Shown here piece by piece: positions 1 to 5,805 of a DNA stretch of 12,613 nt (positions within the stretch are counted from its first letter, which is position 1; every line of letters begins with the position of its first letter). The DNA is from Candidatus Omnitrophota bacterium (lineage in GTDB: Bacteria > Omnitrophota > Koll11 > Aquiviventales > Aquiviventaceae), in NCBI GenBank assembly GCA_016196415.1, contig JACPXS010000003.1, positions 1-12,613 of the forward strand, written 5' to 3'. Both the position numbers and the translations under genes were made by a program. The notes under the pieces were generated by a model that saw nothing but the letters and a program-made list of their open reading frames with translations, was not told the DNA's origin and ran no database searches.

Positions 1-1279
1 GATCGACGGCTCGCGCAAGCTGGTTGTCCGCCCGCAGTCGATCGGCTGTGGATTCTGCCGGCTTGGCCGCCGCTGCGCCTTCAGCCGGCTTCTCCCCAAC
101 CGGCTCGTCCGCATTGATCCGATCAAACAGCTCTTTGGATTTCTCTTCTTTTGATTTCTCCTCAACCAGCTTGACAAACGGCACCTCGACATCCGGGGGA
201 ATGCCTTGGCCGTGGATGGATCGACCGCTGGGCGTGAAGTACTTGCTGGTCGTTAAGCGCAGCGCGCTGCCATCCTTCAGCGGAAAGATCGTCTGCACGG
301 AGGCCTTCCCGTGCGATTTCGTGCCGATCAGCACCCCCCGATGGTAATCTTGGATCGCGCCCGCGACGATTTCCGAAGCGGATGCAGACCCCTCGTTGAT
401 GAGAACCACCAACGGCAGCTCGCTCGCCAGCCCCTCCGCGCGCGCGCGTAATTCCTGGTTTTGGTTGCGCAATCGCCCCTTGGTCGTCACGATGAGCTGA
501 TCCCGGTGCAGGAAGAGCTGGGCGACGGAGACGGCGACGTCCAGCAAGCCCCCGGGGTTGTTGCGCAGATCCAGGATGAGGCTCTCCATGGCCTGATCCT
601 TCAACTGTTTCAGCGCGGTCTCCAGATCATCCGCGCTTTTTTCCCGGAAGTCCGAGAGACGGATATAGCCGATGTGGTTGTCGAGGAGCGTCGCCTCCCG
701 GACGCTTTGGATGGTGATGATCGCCCGCTCGAGCGTGAACTCTTTCAGCTCCGATTCCCCTTCGCGGAAAATTGTGAGGATGACCGTCGTGTGCGGCTTG
801 CCCCGCAGCTTCTTCACCGCCTCCAGGAGCGTGATCCCACGCGTCAGCCCCCCATCGATCTTGACGATATGATCGCCCGCTTTGAGGCCCACCCGGTACG
901 CCGGCGTATCATCGATCGGGGTGATAATGGTCAGGAGATCATCCTTGATCGTGATCTCAATCCCCAATCCCCCGAATTCCCCTTCCGTATCCACCTTCAG
1001 CTCATTGTAGCTGTCGGGGTCGAGGAACTGGCTATACGGATCGAGCGTCCCCAGCATCCCTTTGAGCGCGCCATAGACGAGCTCTTTCGCCTTGGGCTCT
1101 TCCACGTAGTTGGATCGGACGATGTTGAGTGTTTGATCCACGAGATCCAGTTCCTTGTAGAACGCGTCGTTGGTGGTCGACTCGGATGCGGTCGCCCCTT
1201 TGGCAGCAAGCGGGACCACCTGGACCAAGGCGACTCCGCAGCTCAAGAGCAGCCCGGCTAGCCACAAGCGCCGTCTCAT
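1..1279 (-). CDS. ctpA: C-terminal processing peptidase, S41 family (partial, 3' end beyond the window)
   Basis: This is an exported serine endopeptidase that trims the C termini of envelope proteins. The 426 visible residues begin with a signal sequence: three arginines, then a hydrophobic run to about residue 26 (VVPLAAKGA). A Cys at 14 (LLSC) is only a poor lipobox. A PDZ domain spans about 102-185 (GLGIEI, GLKAGD). The S41 protease core follows, with LDLRNNPGG at 236-244, the nucleophile Ser300 in GSASASEIVAGA and the general base Lys325 in SHGKASVQ, 25 residues apart as in Prc and D1 protease. A charged Lys/Glu/Ala-rich tail runs from about 373. The frame is open to base 1, and the last residues (QLARAVD) look like the usual C-terminal end of the family, so little is missing. 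The ATG at 1279 has a strong ribosome site (GGAGGAG, 5 bases ahead). It is the last visible gene of the gat operon, 31 bases after gatB. The exact subtype (CtpA, B or C) is not certain. Confidence 0.93.
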   Translation of the reverse strand, partial: MRRRLWLAGLLLSCGVALVQVVPLAAKGATASESTTNDAFYKELDLVDQTLNIVRSNYVEEPKAKELVYGALKGMLGTLDPYSQFLDPDSYNELKVDTEGEFGGLGIEITIKDDLLTIITPIDDTPAYRVGLKAGDHIVKIDGGLTRGITLLEAVKKLRGKPHTTVILTIFREGESELKEFTLERAIITIQSVREATLLDNHIGYIRLSDFREKSADDLETALKQLKDQAMESLILDLRNNPGGLLDVAVSVAQLFLHRDQLIVTTKGRLRNQNQELRARAEGLASELPLVVLINEGSASASEIVAGAIQDYHRGVLIGTKSHGKASVQTIFPLKDGSALRLTTSKYFTPSGRSIHGQGIPPDVEVPFVKLVEEKSKEEKSKELFDRINADEPVGEKPAEGAAAAKPAESTADRLRADNQLARAVD

Positions 1280-1310
1280 GATGTCTCCTCCATCAGTGCA
1301 GTCGTCTGCC

Positions 1311-2792
1311 TCATCTTCCCGATGTCATCCCCTCAAGCTTCCGTCGCAACAGCTCCGCCATCTGCTTTGGGTCCGCTTTCCCCTTCGACTGTTTCATGGC
1401 CTCCCCTATGAGATGGCTCAATGCGTTTACCTTGCCGTTTCGAAAATCCTCAACCGATTTCGCGTTGGCCCGCAAGACCGCCTCCGCCACCTCCTCGAGC
1501 GCCCGGGGATCGACCAGTTGCCGAAGGGTTCCCTCGTGGACGAGTTGGGCGGGATCCTGCCGCCGCTCCAGCATCTGGAGGAAGACGTCTTTCGCCATCT
1601 TCCCGGACAAGGTGCCGTCCGCAACGAATTGGAGCAAATGCGCCAACCATTCGGGTCGCACGGTCAAGCGCCCCTCGCCCTGCCTGGCGCCATCAATGGA
1701 GAGCGCGTCCGGCTCGATATGGTGCGTGTTGAGGTACCCCAAGAGATCGCCCATAATCCAGTTGGCCGCGGGTTTCGTCGATGCGCCGGCTCGCAACACG
1801 TCCTCGAACAGGTCCGCAAGCGCCCTGTGCTGCGTCAACACCCGCGCGTCATACGCGGAGAGTTGGTAGATCTGCTCGAAGCGCCTGCGGCGTTGCGCGG
1901 GCAGCTCAGGCAACGCGCGTGTCGCCCGGCTGATCAGCTGCTGATCAATGGTGAACGGCACCAGGTCCGGCTCGGGGAAGTAGCGGTAATCGGCCGCGAC
2001 CTCCTTGCTTCGCATCGAGACCGTCTTCTGGCCTTTCGCGTCCCACAACCGAGTCTCCTGCGCGATACGCTCGTTCCGGTCAAGCGCAAGCGTCTGGCGC
2101 TTCACCTCGTGCTCCAGGGCCAGCTTCACCCAGCGGAAGGAGTTGAGGTTCTTGATTTCCACTTTGGTCCCGAAGGACAATTCGCCGGCGGGTCGAAGCG
2201 AGACGTTCGTATCGCAGCGCAAACTGCCCTCTTCCATGTTGCAGGTCGACACGTCCAGGTACTGGATGATCGCCTTCAGCTCCACGAGATACTGGTACGC
2301 TTCCTCGGATGAACGCAGGTCCGGCTCGCTCACAATCTCTAAGAGCGGGATCCCGGTCCGGTTGAAATCCACAAAGCTCTCCGTGCGGCTCTCCTCATGG
2401 AGCAGCTTGCCGGCGTCTTCTTCCAAGTGGGTCCGCGTGATCCCAATGCGCTTGGTGCCGCCTGCTCCGGGGAGGTCCAAATGGCCGTGTCGAGCCAACG
2501 GCTTGTCGTATTGGGAAATCTGATAGTTCTTCGGGAGGTCCGGGTAAAAGTACTGTTTGCGGTCAAACTTCATCACCGGAGCGATCTCACAGTTAAACGC
2601 GAGCGCAACCCGAATGCCCCATTCAAGCGCCCGTTCGTTCAGCACCGGCAGCACGCCCGGCAAGCCTAAGCACACCGGACAGGTCTGGCTGTTTGGCGGC
2701 GCCCCGAAGGTCGTTGGGCATCCGCAGAAGAGCTTCGTCTGCGTGCTGAGCTGGAGGTGAACCTCCAAGCCGATCACGGGCTCGTAGCGCAT
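1311..2792 (-). CDS. gatB: Asp-tRNA(Asn)/Glu-tRNA(Gln) amidotransferase subunit B
   Basis: GatB is the kinase and tRNA-binding subunit of GatCAB. It activates the side-chain carboxylate of Glu-tRNA(Gln) or Asp-tRNA(Asn) with ATP so that ammonia from GatA can amidate it. The 493 residues are close to the usual 475-490. Visible signatures are the N-terminal MRYEPVIGLEVHLQL, four likely zinc ligands Cys23, Cys25, Cys38 and Cys41 (FCGC...CPVC), PDLPKNYQISQYD around 84-96, THLEEDAGKLLHE, VDFNRTGIPLLEIVSEPD, and NMEEGSLRCDTNVS. The helical YqeY-like tail fills about 345-493 and ends with the usual DPKQMAELLRRKL. The ATG at 2792 lies 3 bases after the gatA stop, with AAGG directly abutting it, so coupled translation is likely. 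Nothing is missing. Confidence 0.98.
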   Translation of the reverse strand: MRYEPVIGLEVHLQLSTQTKLFCGCPTTFGAPPNSQTCPVCLGLPGVLPVLNERALEWGIRVALAFNCEIAPVMKFDRKQYFYPDLPKNYQISQYDKPLARHGHLDLPGAGGTKRIGITRTHLEEDAGKLLHEESRTESFVDFNRTGIPLLEIVSEPDLRSSEEAYQYLVELKAIIQYLDVSTCNMEEGSLRCDTNVSLRPAGELSFGTKVEIKNLNSFRWVKLALEHEVKRQTLALDRNERIAQETRLWDAKGQKTVSMRSKEVAADYRYFPEPDLVPFTIDQQLISRATRALPELPAQRRRRFEQIYQLSAYDARVLTQHRALADLFEDVLRAGASTKPAANWIMGDLLGYLNTHHIEPDALSIDGARQGEGRLTVRPEWLAHLLQFVADGTLSGKMAKDVFLQMLERRQDPAQLVHEGTLRQLVDPRALEEVAEAVLRANAKSVEDFRNGKVNALSHLIGEAMKQSKGKADPKQMAELLRRKLEGMTSGR

Positions 2793-2795
2793 CCT

Positions 2796-4337
2796 TCACG
2801 CGGGGCAATAGAGCTGCGCGCGACGCGTGGCCCACGGGGTTTCCCGCTCGTAGGCGTGCGCAAGCTGTAACAGCCGCGCTTCCTGAAACGGCGAGGCGAG
2901 CAACTGCATCCCGATCGGCAACCCCTCCGGGGTCGTCCCGCAACACACCGACAGGGCGGGGATGCCGGCGAGGTTGGCCGAAATCGTGTAGATATCCGAC
3001 AGGTACATCTGCAACGGATCCTCAAGCTTCTCCCCCAAGCGAAACGCAGGGGTGGGTGTCGTGGGCATCACGATTACATCGCAGCGGCGAAATGCGGCGT
3101 CGAAGTCCTGCGTAATGAGCGTGCGAACTTTCATCCCCTTGAGGTAGTAGGCGTCGTAATAGCCGTGGGACAGCACGTACGTGCCGAGCAGGATGCGACG
3201 TTTGGCCTCGGCCCCGAACCCTTCCGTCCGGGTTCGCAAATACATCTCCAGCAATGGGTTCTGGGTCGGGGGTTCTGGGTCGGGGGCTGACGAGGGTCCT
3301 TGTCCTGAACCCTGAACCCCAAACCCTGAACCCAGGGAGGCGCGCCAGCCGTACTGAACGCCGTCATAGCGGGCCAGGTTGGAGCTGGCTTCAGCGGTCG
3401 CAATAATATAGTACGTGGCGACAGCCCAATCGAGGGTCGGCAGGTCAATCATCACCGTCTTGAGCCCCATTCCCTTGAACACCTCCGTGGCCTGCTCAAT
3501 GGCCTGGCGCACTTGGGCATCGAGGCCTTCAGTGGAGAGAGTTGGAAGGCCGATCGTGAGCTCGCGAGGCGACTCCGCCAGGGCTGCCTCATAGTCTGGG
3601 ACCTCCACCGGCGCCGAGGTGGAGTCCCTGGGGTCATGTCCGGCGATCACCGACAACAGCATGGCGGCATCCCGGGCATCCTTGGTCAGCGGCCCGATTT
3701 GATCAAGCGAGGAGGCAAACGCGACTAGTCCGTAGCGCGAGACACGTCCATACGTGGGCTTCAATCCTACGACACCGCAGAACGCGGCCGGTTGGCGGAT
3801 CGAGCCTCCGGTATCGCTCCCTAACGCCGAGATCGCCAGATTGGCCGCGACCGCCGCGGCTGAGCCGCCGCTGGATCCGCCGGGCACGCGATCGAGCGCG
3901 ACGGTTCTTGGGTTCTTCGTCGGCCCGAACGCCGAGTTTTCCGTCGAGGAGCCGAACGCAAACTCATCCATGTTCGTCCTCGGCAGGATGAGCGCGCCTT
4001 CCTCACGCAGCCGCGCAATGACCGTCGCGTCGTAGGGGGAACGAAACCCTTGCAGGATGCGCGAGGCGCAGCAAGTCTCCTCGCCCATCACGCAGATGTT
4101 GTCTTTGATGGTGACCGGGATGCCCCACAATCGTCCCCGCCGGCTGGTCCGCATCAGCTCGTCGGCTTGGCGGCGCAACCGATCCGGGTCCACAGCGAGG
4201 TAGGCGCGCAGCGAGGGGTTGAGGCGGGCGATGCGCGAGAGGAGATCCTCAAGGATGTCACGCGGCGACACCGAGCCCTCACCGAGCAGGACTCGAAGCG
4301 CTGCGATTGTCTTGGAGGCAAGATCCCCAGAGGCCAT
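2796..4337 (-). CDS. gatA: Asp-tRNA(Asn)/Glu-tRNA(Gln) amidotransferase subunit A, with a repeat-derived insertion
   Basis: GatA is the glutaminase of GatCAB: it hydrolyses glutamine and channels ammonia to GatB. The 513 residues form an amidase-signature fold with the Ser-cisSer-Lys triad visible: Lys78 (PVTIKDN), Ser155 in PGGSSGGSAAA, and the nucleophile Ser179 in GSDTGGSIRQPA. Other family marks are LPRTNMDEFAFGSSTENSAFG at about 118-138, GLKPTYGRVSRYGLVAFASS and the C-terminal YTISANLAGIPALSVCCG. The usual length is about 480-490; the excess is an insertion at about residues 334-360 (low complexity, Gly/Ser/Pro rich). It lies between the conserved LARYDGVQYGWRA and LLEMYLRTRTEGFG and is encoded by a heptamer repeat with inverted arms (3256-3337). 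The frame is kept and every catalytic residue is intact, so the enzyme is probably active with an extended surface loop. The ATG is 7 bases after the gatC stop. Confidence 0.97.
   Translation of the reverse strand: MASGDLASKTIAALRVLLGEGSVSPRDILEDLLSRIARLNPSLRAYLAVDPDRLRRQADELMRTSRRGRLWGIPVTIKDNICVMGEETCCASRILQGFRSPYDATVIARLREEGALILPRTNMDEFAFGSSTENSAFGPTKNPRTVALDRVPGGSSGGSAAAVAANLAISALGSDTGGSIRQPAAFCGVVGLKPTYGRVSRYGLVAFASSLDQIGPLTKDARDAAMLLSVIAGHDPRDSTSAPVEVPDYEAALAESPRELTIGLPTLSTEGLDAQVRQAIEQATEVFKGMGLKTVMIDLPTLDWAVATYYIIATAEASSNLARYDGVQYGWRASLGSGFGVQGSGQGPSSAPDPEPPTQNPLLEMYLRTRTEGFGAEAKRRILLGTYVLSHGYYDAYYLKGMKVRTLITQDFDAAFRRCDVIVMPTTPTPAFRLGEKLEDPLQMYLSDIYTISANLAGIPALSVCCGTTPEGLPIGMQLLASPFQEARLLQLAHAYERETPWATRRAQLYCPA
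3256..3337. repeat. Heptamer-based inverted repeat inside gatA
   Basis: The left arm holds two exact tandem copies of GGTTCTGGGTCGGG (3257-3270 and 3271-3284). The right arm (3304-3331) is four heptamers on the plus strand: CCTGAAC, CCTGAAC, CCCAAAC, CCTGAAC. The reverse complement of the right arm (GTTCAGG units) resembles the left arm, so the stretch can fold as a long imperfect hairpin around a loop near 3288-3302. It is translated as part of GatA with no stop or shift. No clear target duplication flanks it. It may be a mobile palindromic repeat or a local expansion of a 7-bp unit. Confidence 0.85.
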
Positions 4338-4344
4338 CAGTCCG

Positions 4345-4665
4345 TTACGTCTCGATGACTTTTGGCACTTTCACGAAGGGGGATTGGCGAGCAGGCGCGA
4401 GGGCCAGCACGGCATCTTGGCTCAGCGAGGGACAACGCTCGTCCTTCCGGAGGACGTTCGAGAGCGGCAGGACGTGGCTGGTGGGCTCAACTTGCTCTGT
4501 CGGAATCGCTTGCAGTTGCTGCACATATTGCAGAATCTTATCCAGTTGTGCCGCAAGCTGCGTCAGCGCCTGGCCTTCCAAGCGCAGTCGAGCCAGGAGC
4601 GCCACTTGTTGAACGGTCTCAGGGGTAATGACTCCCACGCGGACACTCGATGACGTCAGGACCAC
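4345..4665 (-). CDS. gatC: Asp-tRNA(Asn)/Glu-tRNA(Gln) amidotransferase subunit C
   Basis: GatC is the small subunit that wraps the GatA-GatB interface and stabilises the complex. The family core is clear: ITPETVQQVALLARLRL near the start, then LDKILQYVQQLQAI, the VEPTSHVLPLSNVLRKDE segment and the closing FVKVPKVIE. Length is 106 residues from a GTG at 4665. A second GTG at 4638 would give 97 residues beginning VGVITPETV, nearer the usual 95, and is a real alternative. Neither start has a well-spaced ribosome site: the best one, AAGGAG at 4682-4687, is 16 bases from the first GTG. It is the first gene of gatC-gatA-gatB-ctp, with its own promoter at 4712-4740. Confidence 0.95.
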   Translation of the reverse strand: MVLTSSSVRVGVITPETVQQVALLARLRLEGQALTQLAAQLDKILQYVQQLQAIPTEQVEPTSHVLPLSNVLRKDERCPSLSQDAVLALAPARQSPFVKVPKVIET

Positions 4666-4687
4666 TTGATCCGTATCATCGCTCCTT
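4656..4687 (-). other. Possible ribosome site and 7-codon upstream ORF ahead of gatC
   Basis: AAGGAG (4682-4687) sits 2 bases before an ATG at 4679 that opens a seven-codon frame (MIRIKWS, stop at 4656-4658). This frame overlaps the gatC GTG at 4665 in a different register. It could be a leader peptide coupling ribosomes into gatC, or just a chance ATG beside the Shine-Dalgarno used by gatC. The 2-base spacing is short for efficient initiation. Confidence 0.3.
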
Positions 4688-4711
4688 CAGGATATCTCGC
4701 TTGCGTGTTTC

Positions 4712-4740
4712 ACTATACGCTCTTACGTTCGGCAACGCAA
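4712..4740 (-). promoter_or_regulatory. Sigma70-type promoter for gatC-gatA-gatB-ctp
   Basis: On the minus strand a -35 box TTGCGT (4735-4740) is followed by a 17-base spacer and a -10 box TATAGT (4712-4717, five of six consensus bases). The start point would fall near 4705, about 40 bases ahead of the gatC GTG. It lies immediately downstream of the inserted element, so the gat genes keep a promoter independent of the rsmA unit. Confidence 0.65.
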
Positions 4741-4746
4741 GGGGTT

Positions 4747-4755
4747 CGCGCTGCA
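4747..4755 (+). repeat. Left flanking direct repeat (candidate target-site duplication)
   Basis: CGCGCTGCA here is repeated exactly at 4946-4954. The two copies flank the 190-bp inverted-repeat element directly, as expected of a 9-bp target-site duplication. Confidence 0.6.
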
Positions 4756-4758
4756 GGT

Positions 4759-4777
4759 AGTGCATCAGTTTGACGGG
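4759..4777 (+). repeat. Left terminal inverted repeat of the element
   Basis: AGTGCATCAGTTTGACGGG, perfect reverse complement of 4925-4943. The likely element end is three bases further out (GGT, against GC on the other side). Confidence 0.85.
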
Positions 4778-4862
4778 GCCTGCCGCTGCGCCACCCCACC
4801 TGTCCTCGCCGCGCCGGACTCTCGCCGTCGTCGGCTGCGGGCAGGCGGGGGCCCCGGCTCTG

Positions 4863-4912
4863 CCTCGACTGCGCTCGGCATTCGTCCCGAGCGAGGCAGC
4901 GCCGAGTCGAGG
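4863..4912. repeat. Nested palindrome inside the element
   Basis: CCTCGACT (4863-4870) pairs with AGTCGAGG (4905-4912). Inside it GCTCGG (4873-4878) pairs with CCGAGC (4887-4892) around the loop CATTCGTC. The right side carries an unpaired stretch of about 12 bases. It could fold as a two-part hairpin in DNA or RNA and might end the rsmA transcript, although no T tract follows it. Confidence 0.6.
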
Positions 4913-4924
4913 GACTCCGCGTCA

Positions 4925-4943
4925 CCCGTCAAACTGATGCACT
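4925..4943 (-). repeat. Right terminal inverted repeat of the element
   Basis: CCCGTCAAACTGATGCACT on the plus strand, the exact reverse complement of 4759-4777. Read on the minus strand it encodes the last residues of RsmA (S-A-S-V) and its TGA stop. Confidence 0.85.
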
Positions 4944-5774
4944 GCCGCGCTGCAAGGTGTTTGCCAGCGCCGCCAATTGGATGATCGATAATGCCTCTCC
5001 CCGAATGGTGAGCGGCACGTGTAACGTGTGGAGCGCCGCTTCAACGACCGCTCGAGGGATGCGCTGAGGCGCTAAGACGCTGAGACAGTTCACCAGCGTT
5101 TTGCGCCGCTTCGCGAATGCGGCCTTGACCACCTCGAAAAAGAACGCCTCGTCATCAACGGGGGCCGGCGGATGCGTGCGGGGTGTCAGCCGCACGCAAC
5201 AGGACTCAACGGCAGGGCGAGGAAAGAACGCAGTCCGAGGCACCGTGACCACCGCTTCGATCTGCCACCGGAATTGGCCGACGATACTGAAGCGGCCGTA
5301 GGCTTTCGTCCCCGGCTTCGCCAGCAGCCGCTGCGCCACCTCCCGCTGGATCACCAGGATGGCATTGCGGATCTGCTGCCGATGCTCGCTGAGGAGCATA
5401 AGGAGCGGCGAGGTGATCTGGTACGGGATCGCTCCCACCACGACGGTGCCTGGTGTTTGCTCCCACGCGAAGCGCAGGATGTCGGCGTGGACGACCGTCA
5501 CGTTGCCAAACGGCGCCATCCGAGAAGCCAGCAGCCTGGAAATTCCCGAGTCGAGTTCCACCGCGATCACGCGCCCGGCGCGCCGCGCCAACGGCTCCGT
5601 GAGAGCCCCTAACCCCGCCCCCACCTCGACCACCGTGTCCCGACGTGCGAGTTGGCAGGCGTCGACAATGCGTTCAATCAGTCGGGGATCAACCAGGTGA
5701 TGCTGCCCCAACCGTTTTGTCAATCGAAGATGGTAGGTGGTGAGGAGCGCGGTTAATTCCGCAACGGTGAGCAT
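4929..5774 (-). CDS. rsmA: 16S rRNA adenine(1518)/adenine(1519) N6-dimethyltransferase, 3' end rebuilt by an insertion
   Basis: RsmA (KsgA) dimethylates two adjacent adenines near the 3' end of 16S rRNA with S-adenosylmethionine, a late checkpoint in 30S assembly. The Rossmann methyltransferase is clear: GQHHLVD at 23-29 (usually GQNFL or GQHFL plus x-D), SAM motif I VEVGAGLGALTEP at 49-61, VELD at 72-75, HADIL near 96-100, and FFPRPAVESCCVRL at about 183-196 leading into the C-terminal helical domain. Motif IV is AIPY at 115-118 instead of N-L/I-P-Y, so the conserved Asn is Ala. The ATG at 5774 is preferred (281 residues, GAGGGA 12 bases ahead); a TTG at 5801, 4 bases after pdxA, would add nine residues. 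The last codons and the TGA fall in the terminal repeat of the 4756-4945 element, so the C terminus is not ancestral. Confidence 0.93.
   Translation of the reverse strand: MLTVAELTALLTTYHLRLTKRLGQHHLVDPRLIERIVDACQLARRDTVVEVGAGLGALTEPLARRAGRVIAVELDSGISRLLASRMAPFGNVTVVHADILRFAWEQTPGTVVVGAIPYQITSPLLMLLSEHRQQIRNAILVIQREVAQRLLAKPGTKAYGRFSIVGQFRWQIEAVVTVPRTAFFPRPAVESCCVRLTPRTHPPAPVDDEAFFFEVVKAAFAKRRKTLVNCLSVLAPQRIPRAVVEAALHTLHVPLTIRGEALSIIQLAALANTLQRGSASV
4946..4954 (+). repeat. Right flanking direct repeat (candidate target-site duplication)
   Basis: Exact copy of CGCGCTGCA at 4747-4755, here inside the rsmA reading frame. The following bases (AGGT) also resemble the left side (GGT), so the match could be a slightly longer imperfect repeat. 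Confidence 0.6.
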
Positions 5775-5805
5775 GAAGGGCGCCGGTCCCTCATACGGCA
5801 ACGGT

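Larger units (their letters stand above)
4756..4945. mobile_element. MITE-like non-autonomous insertion element, 190 bp
   Basis: The segment is bounded by perfect 19-bp inverted repeats (4759-4777 and 4925-4943), with a few further bases similar outside them, and by an exact 9-bp direct repeat at 4747-4755 and 4946-4954. It contains no credible gene; the open frames crossing it show no family resemblance. Its interior is GC-rich with a nested palindrome (4863-4912). This is the anatomy of a miniature inverted-repeat element mobilised in trans by a transposase not present in the window. Several IS families make 9-bp duplications, so the parent family cannot be named. It lies across the end of rsmA, whose stop codon (4929-4931) is inside the right terminal repeat. 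Confidence 0.72.

Noticed and set aside
461..1261. 266-codon plus-strand frame opposite ctp
   Set aside because: Mirrors the S41 peptidase gene, which has signal peptide, PDZ and catalytic motifs on the other strand.
1170..2312. 380-codon plus-strand frame opposite gatB
   Set aside because: Antisense shadow of a clearly conserved gene; its composition mirrors gatB codons and no domain is visible.
4873..4892. Rho-independent terminator for rsmA
   Set aside because: A GC-rich hairpin exists but no T tract follows on the minus strand, so only a structural palindrome is claimed.
4713..4925. Minus-strand frame of 70 codons spanning the element
   Set aside because: It is Arg/Pro-rich with no family resemblance, lies almost wholly in the inverted-repeat element and crosses the gat promoter; it is best explained by high GC.
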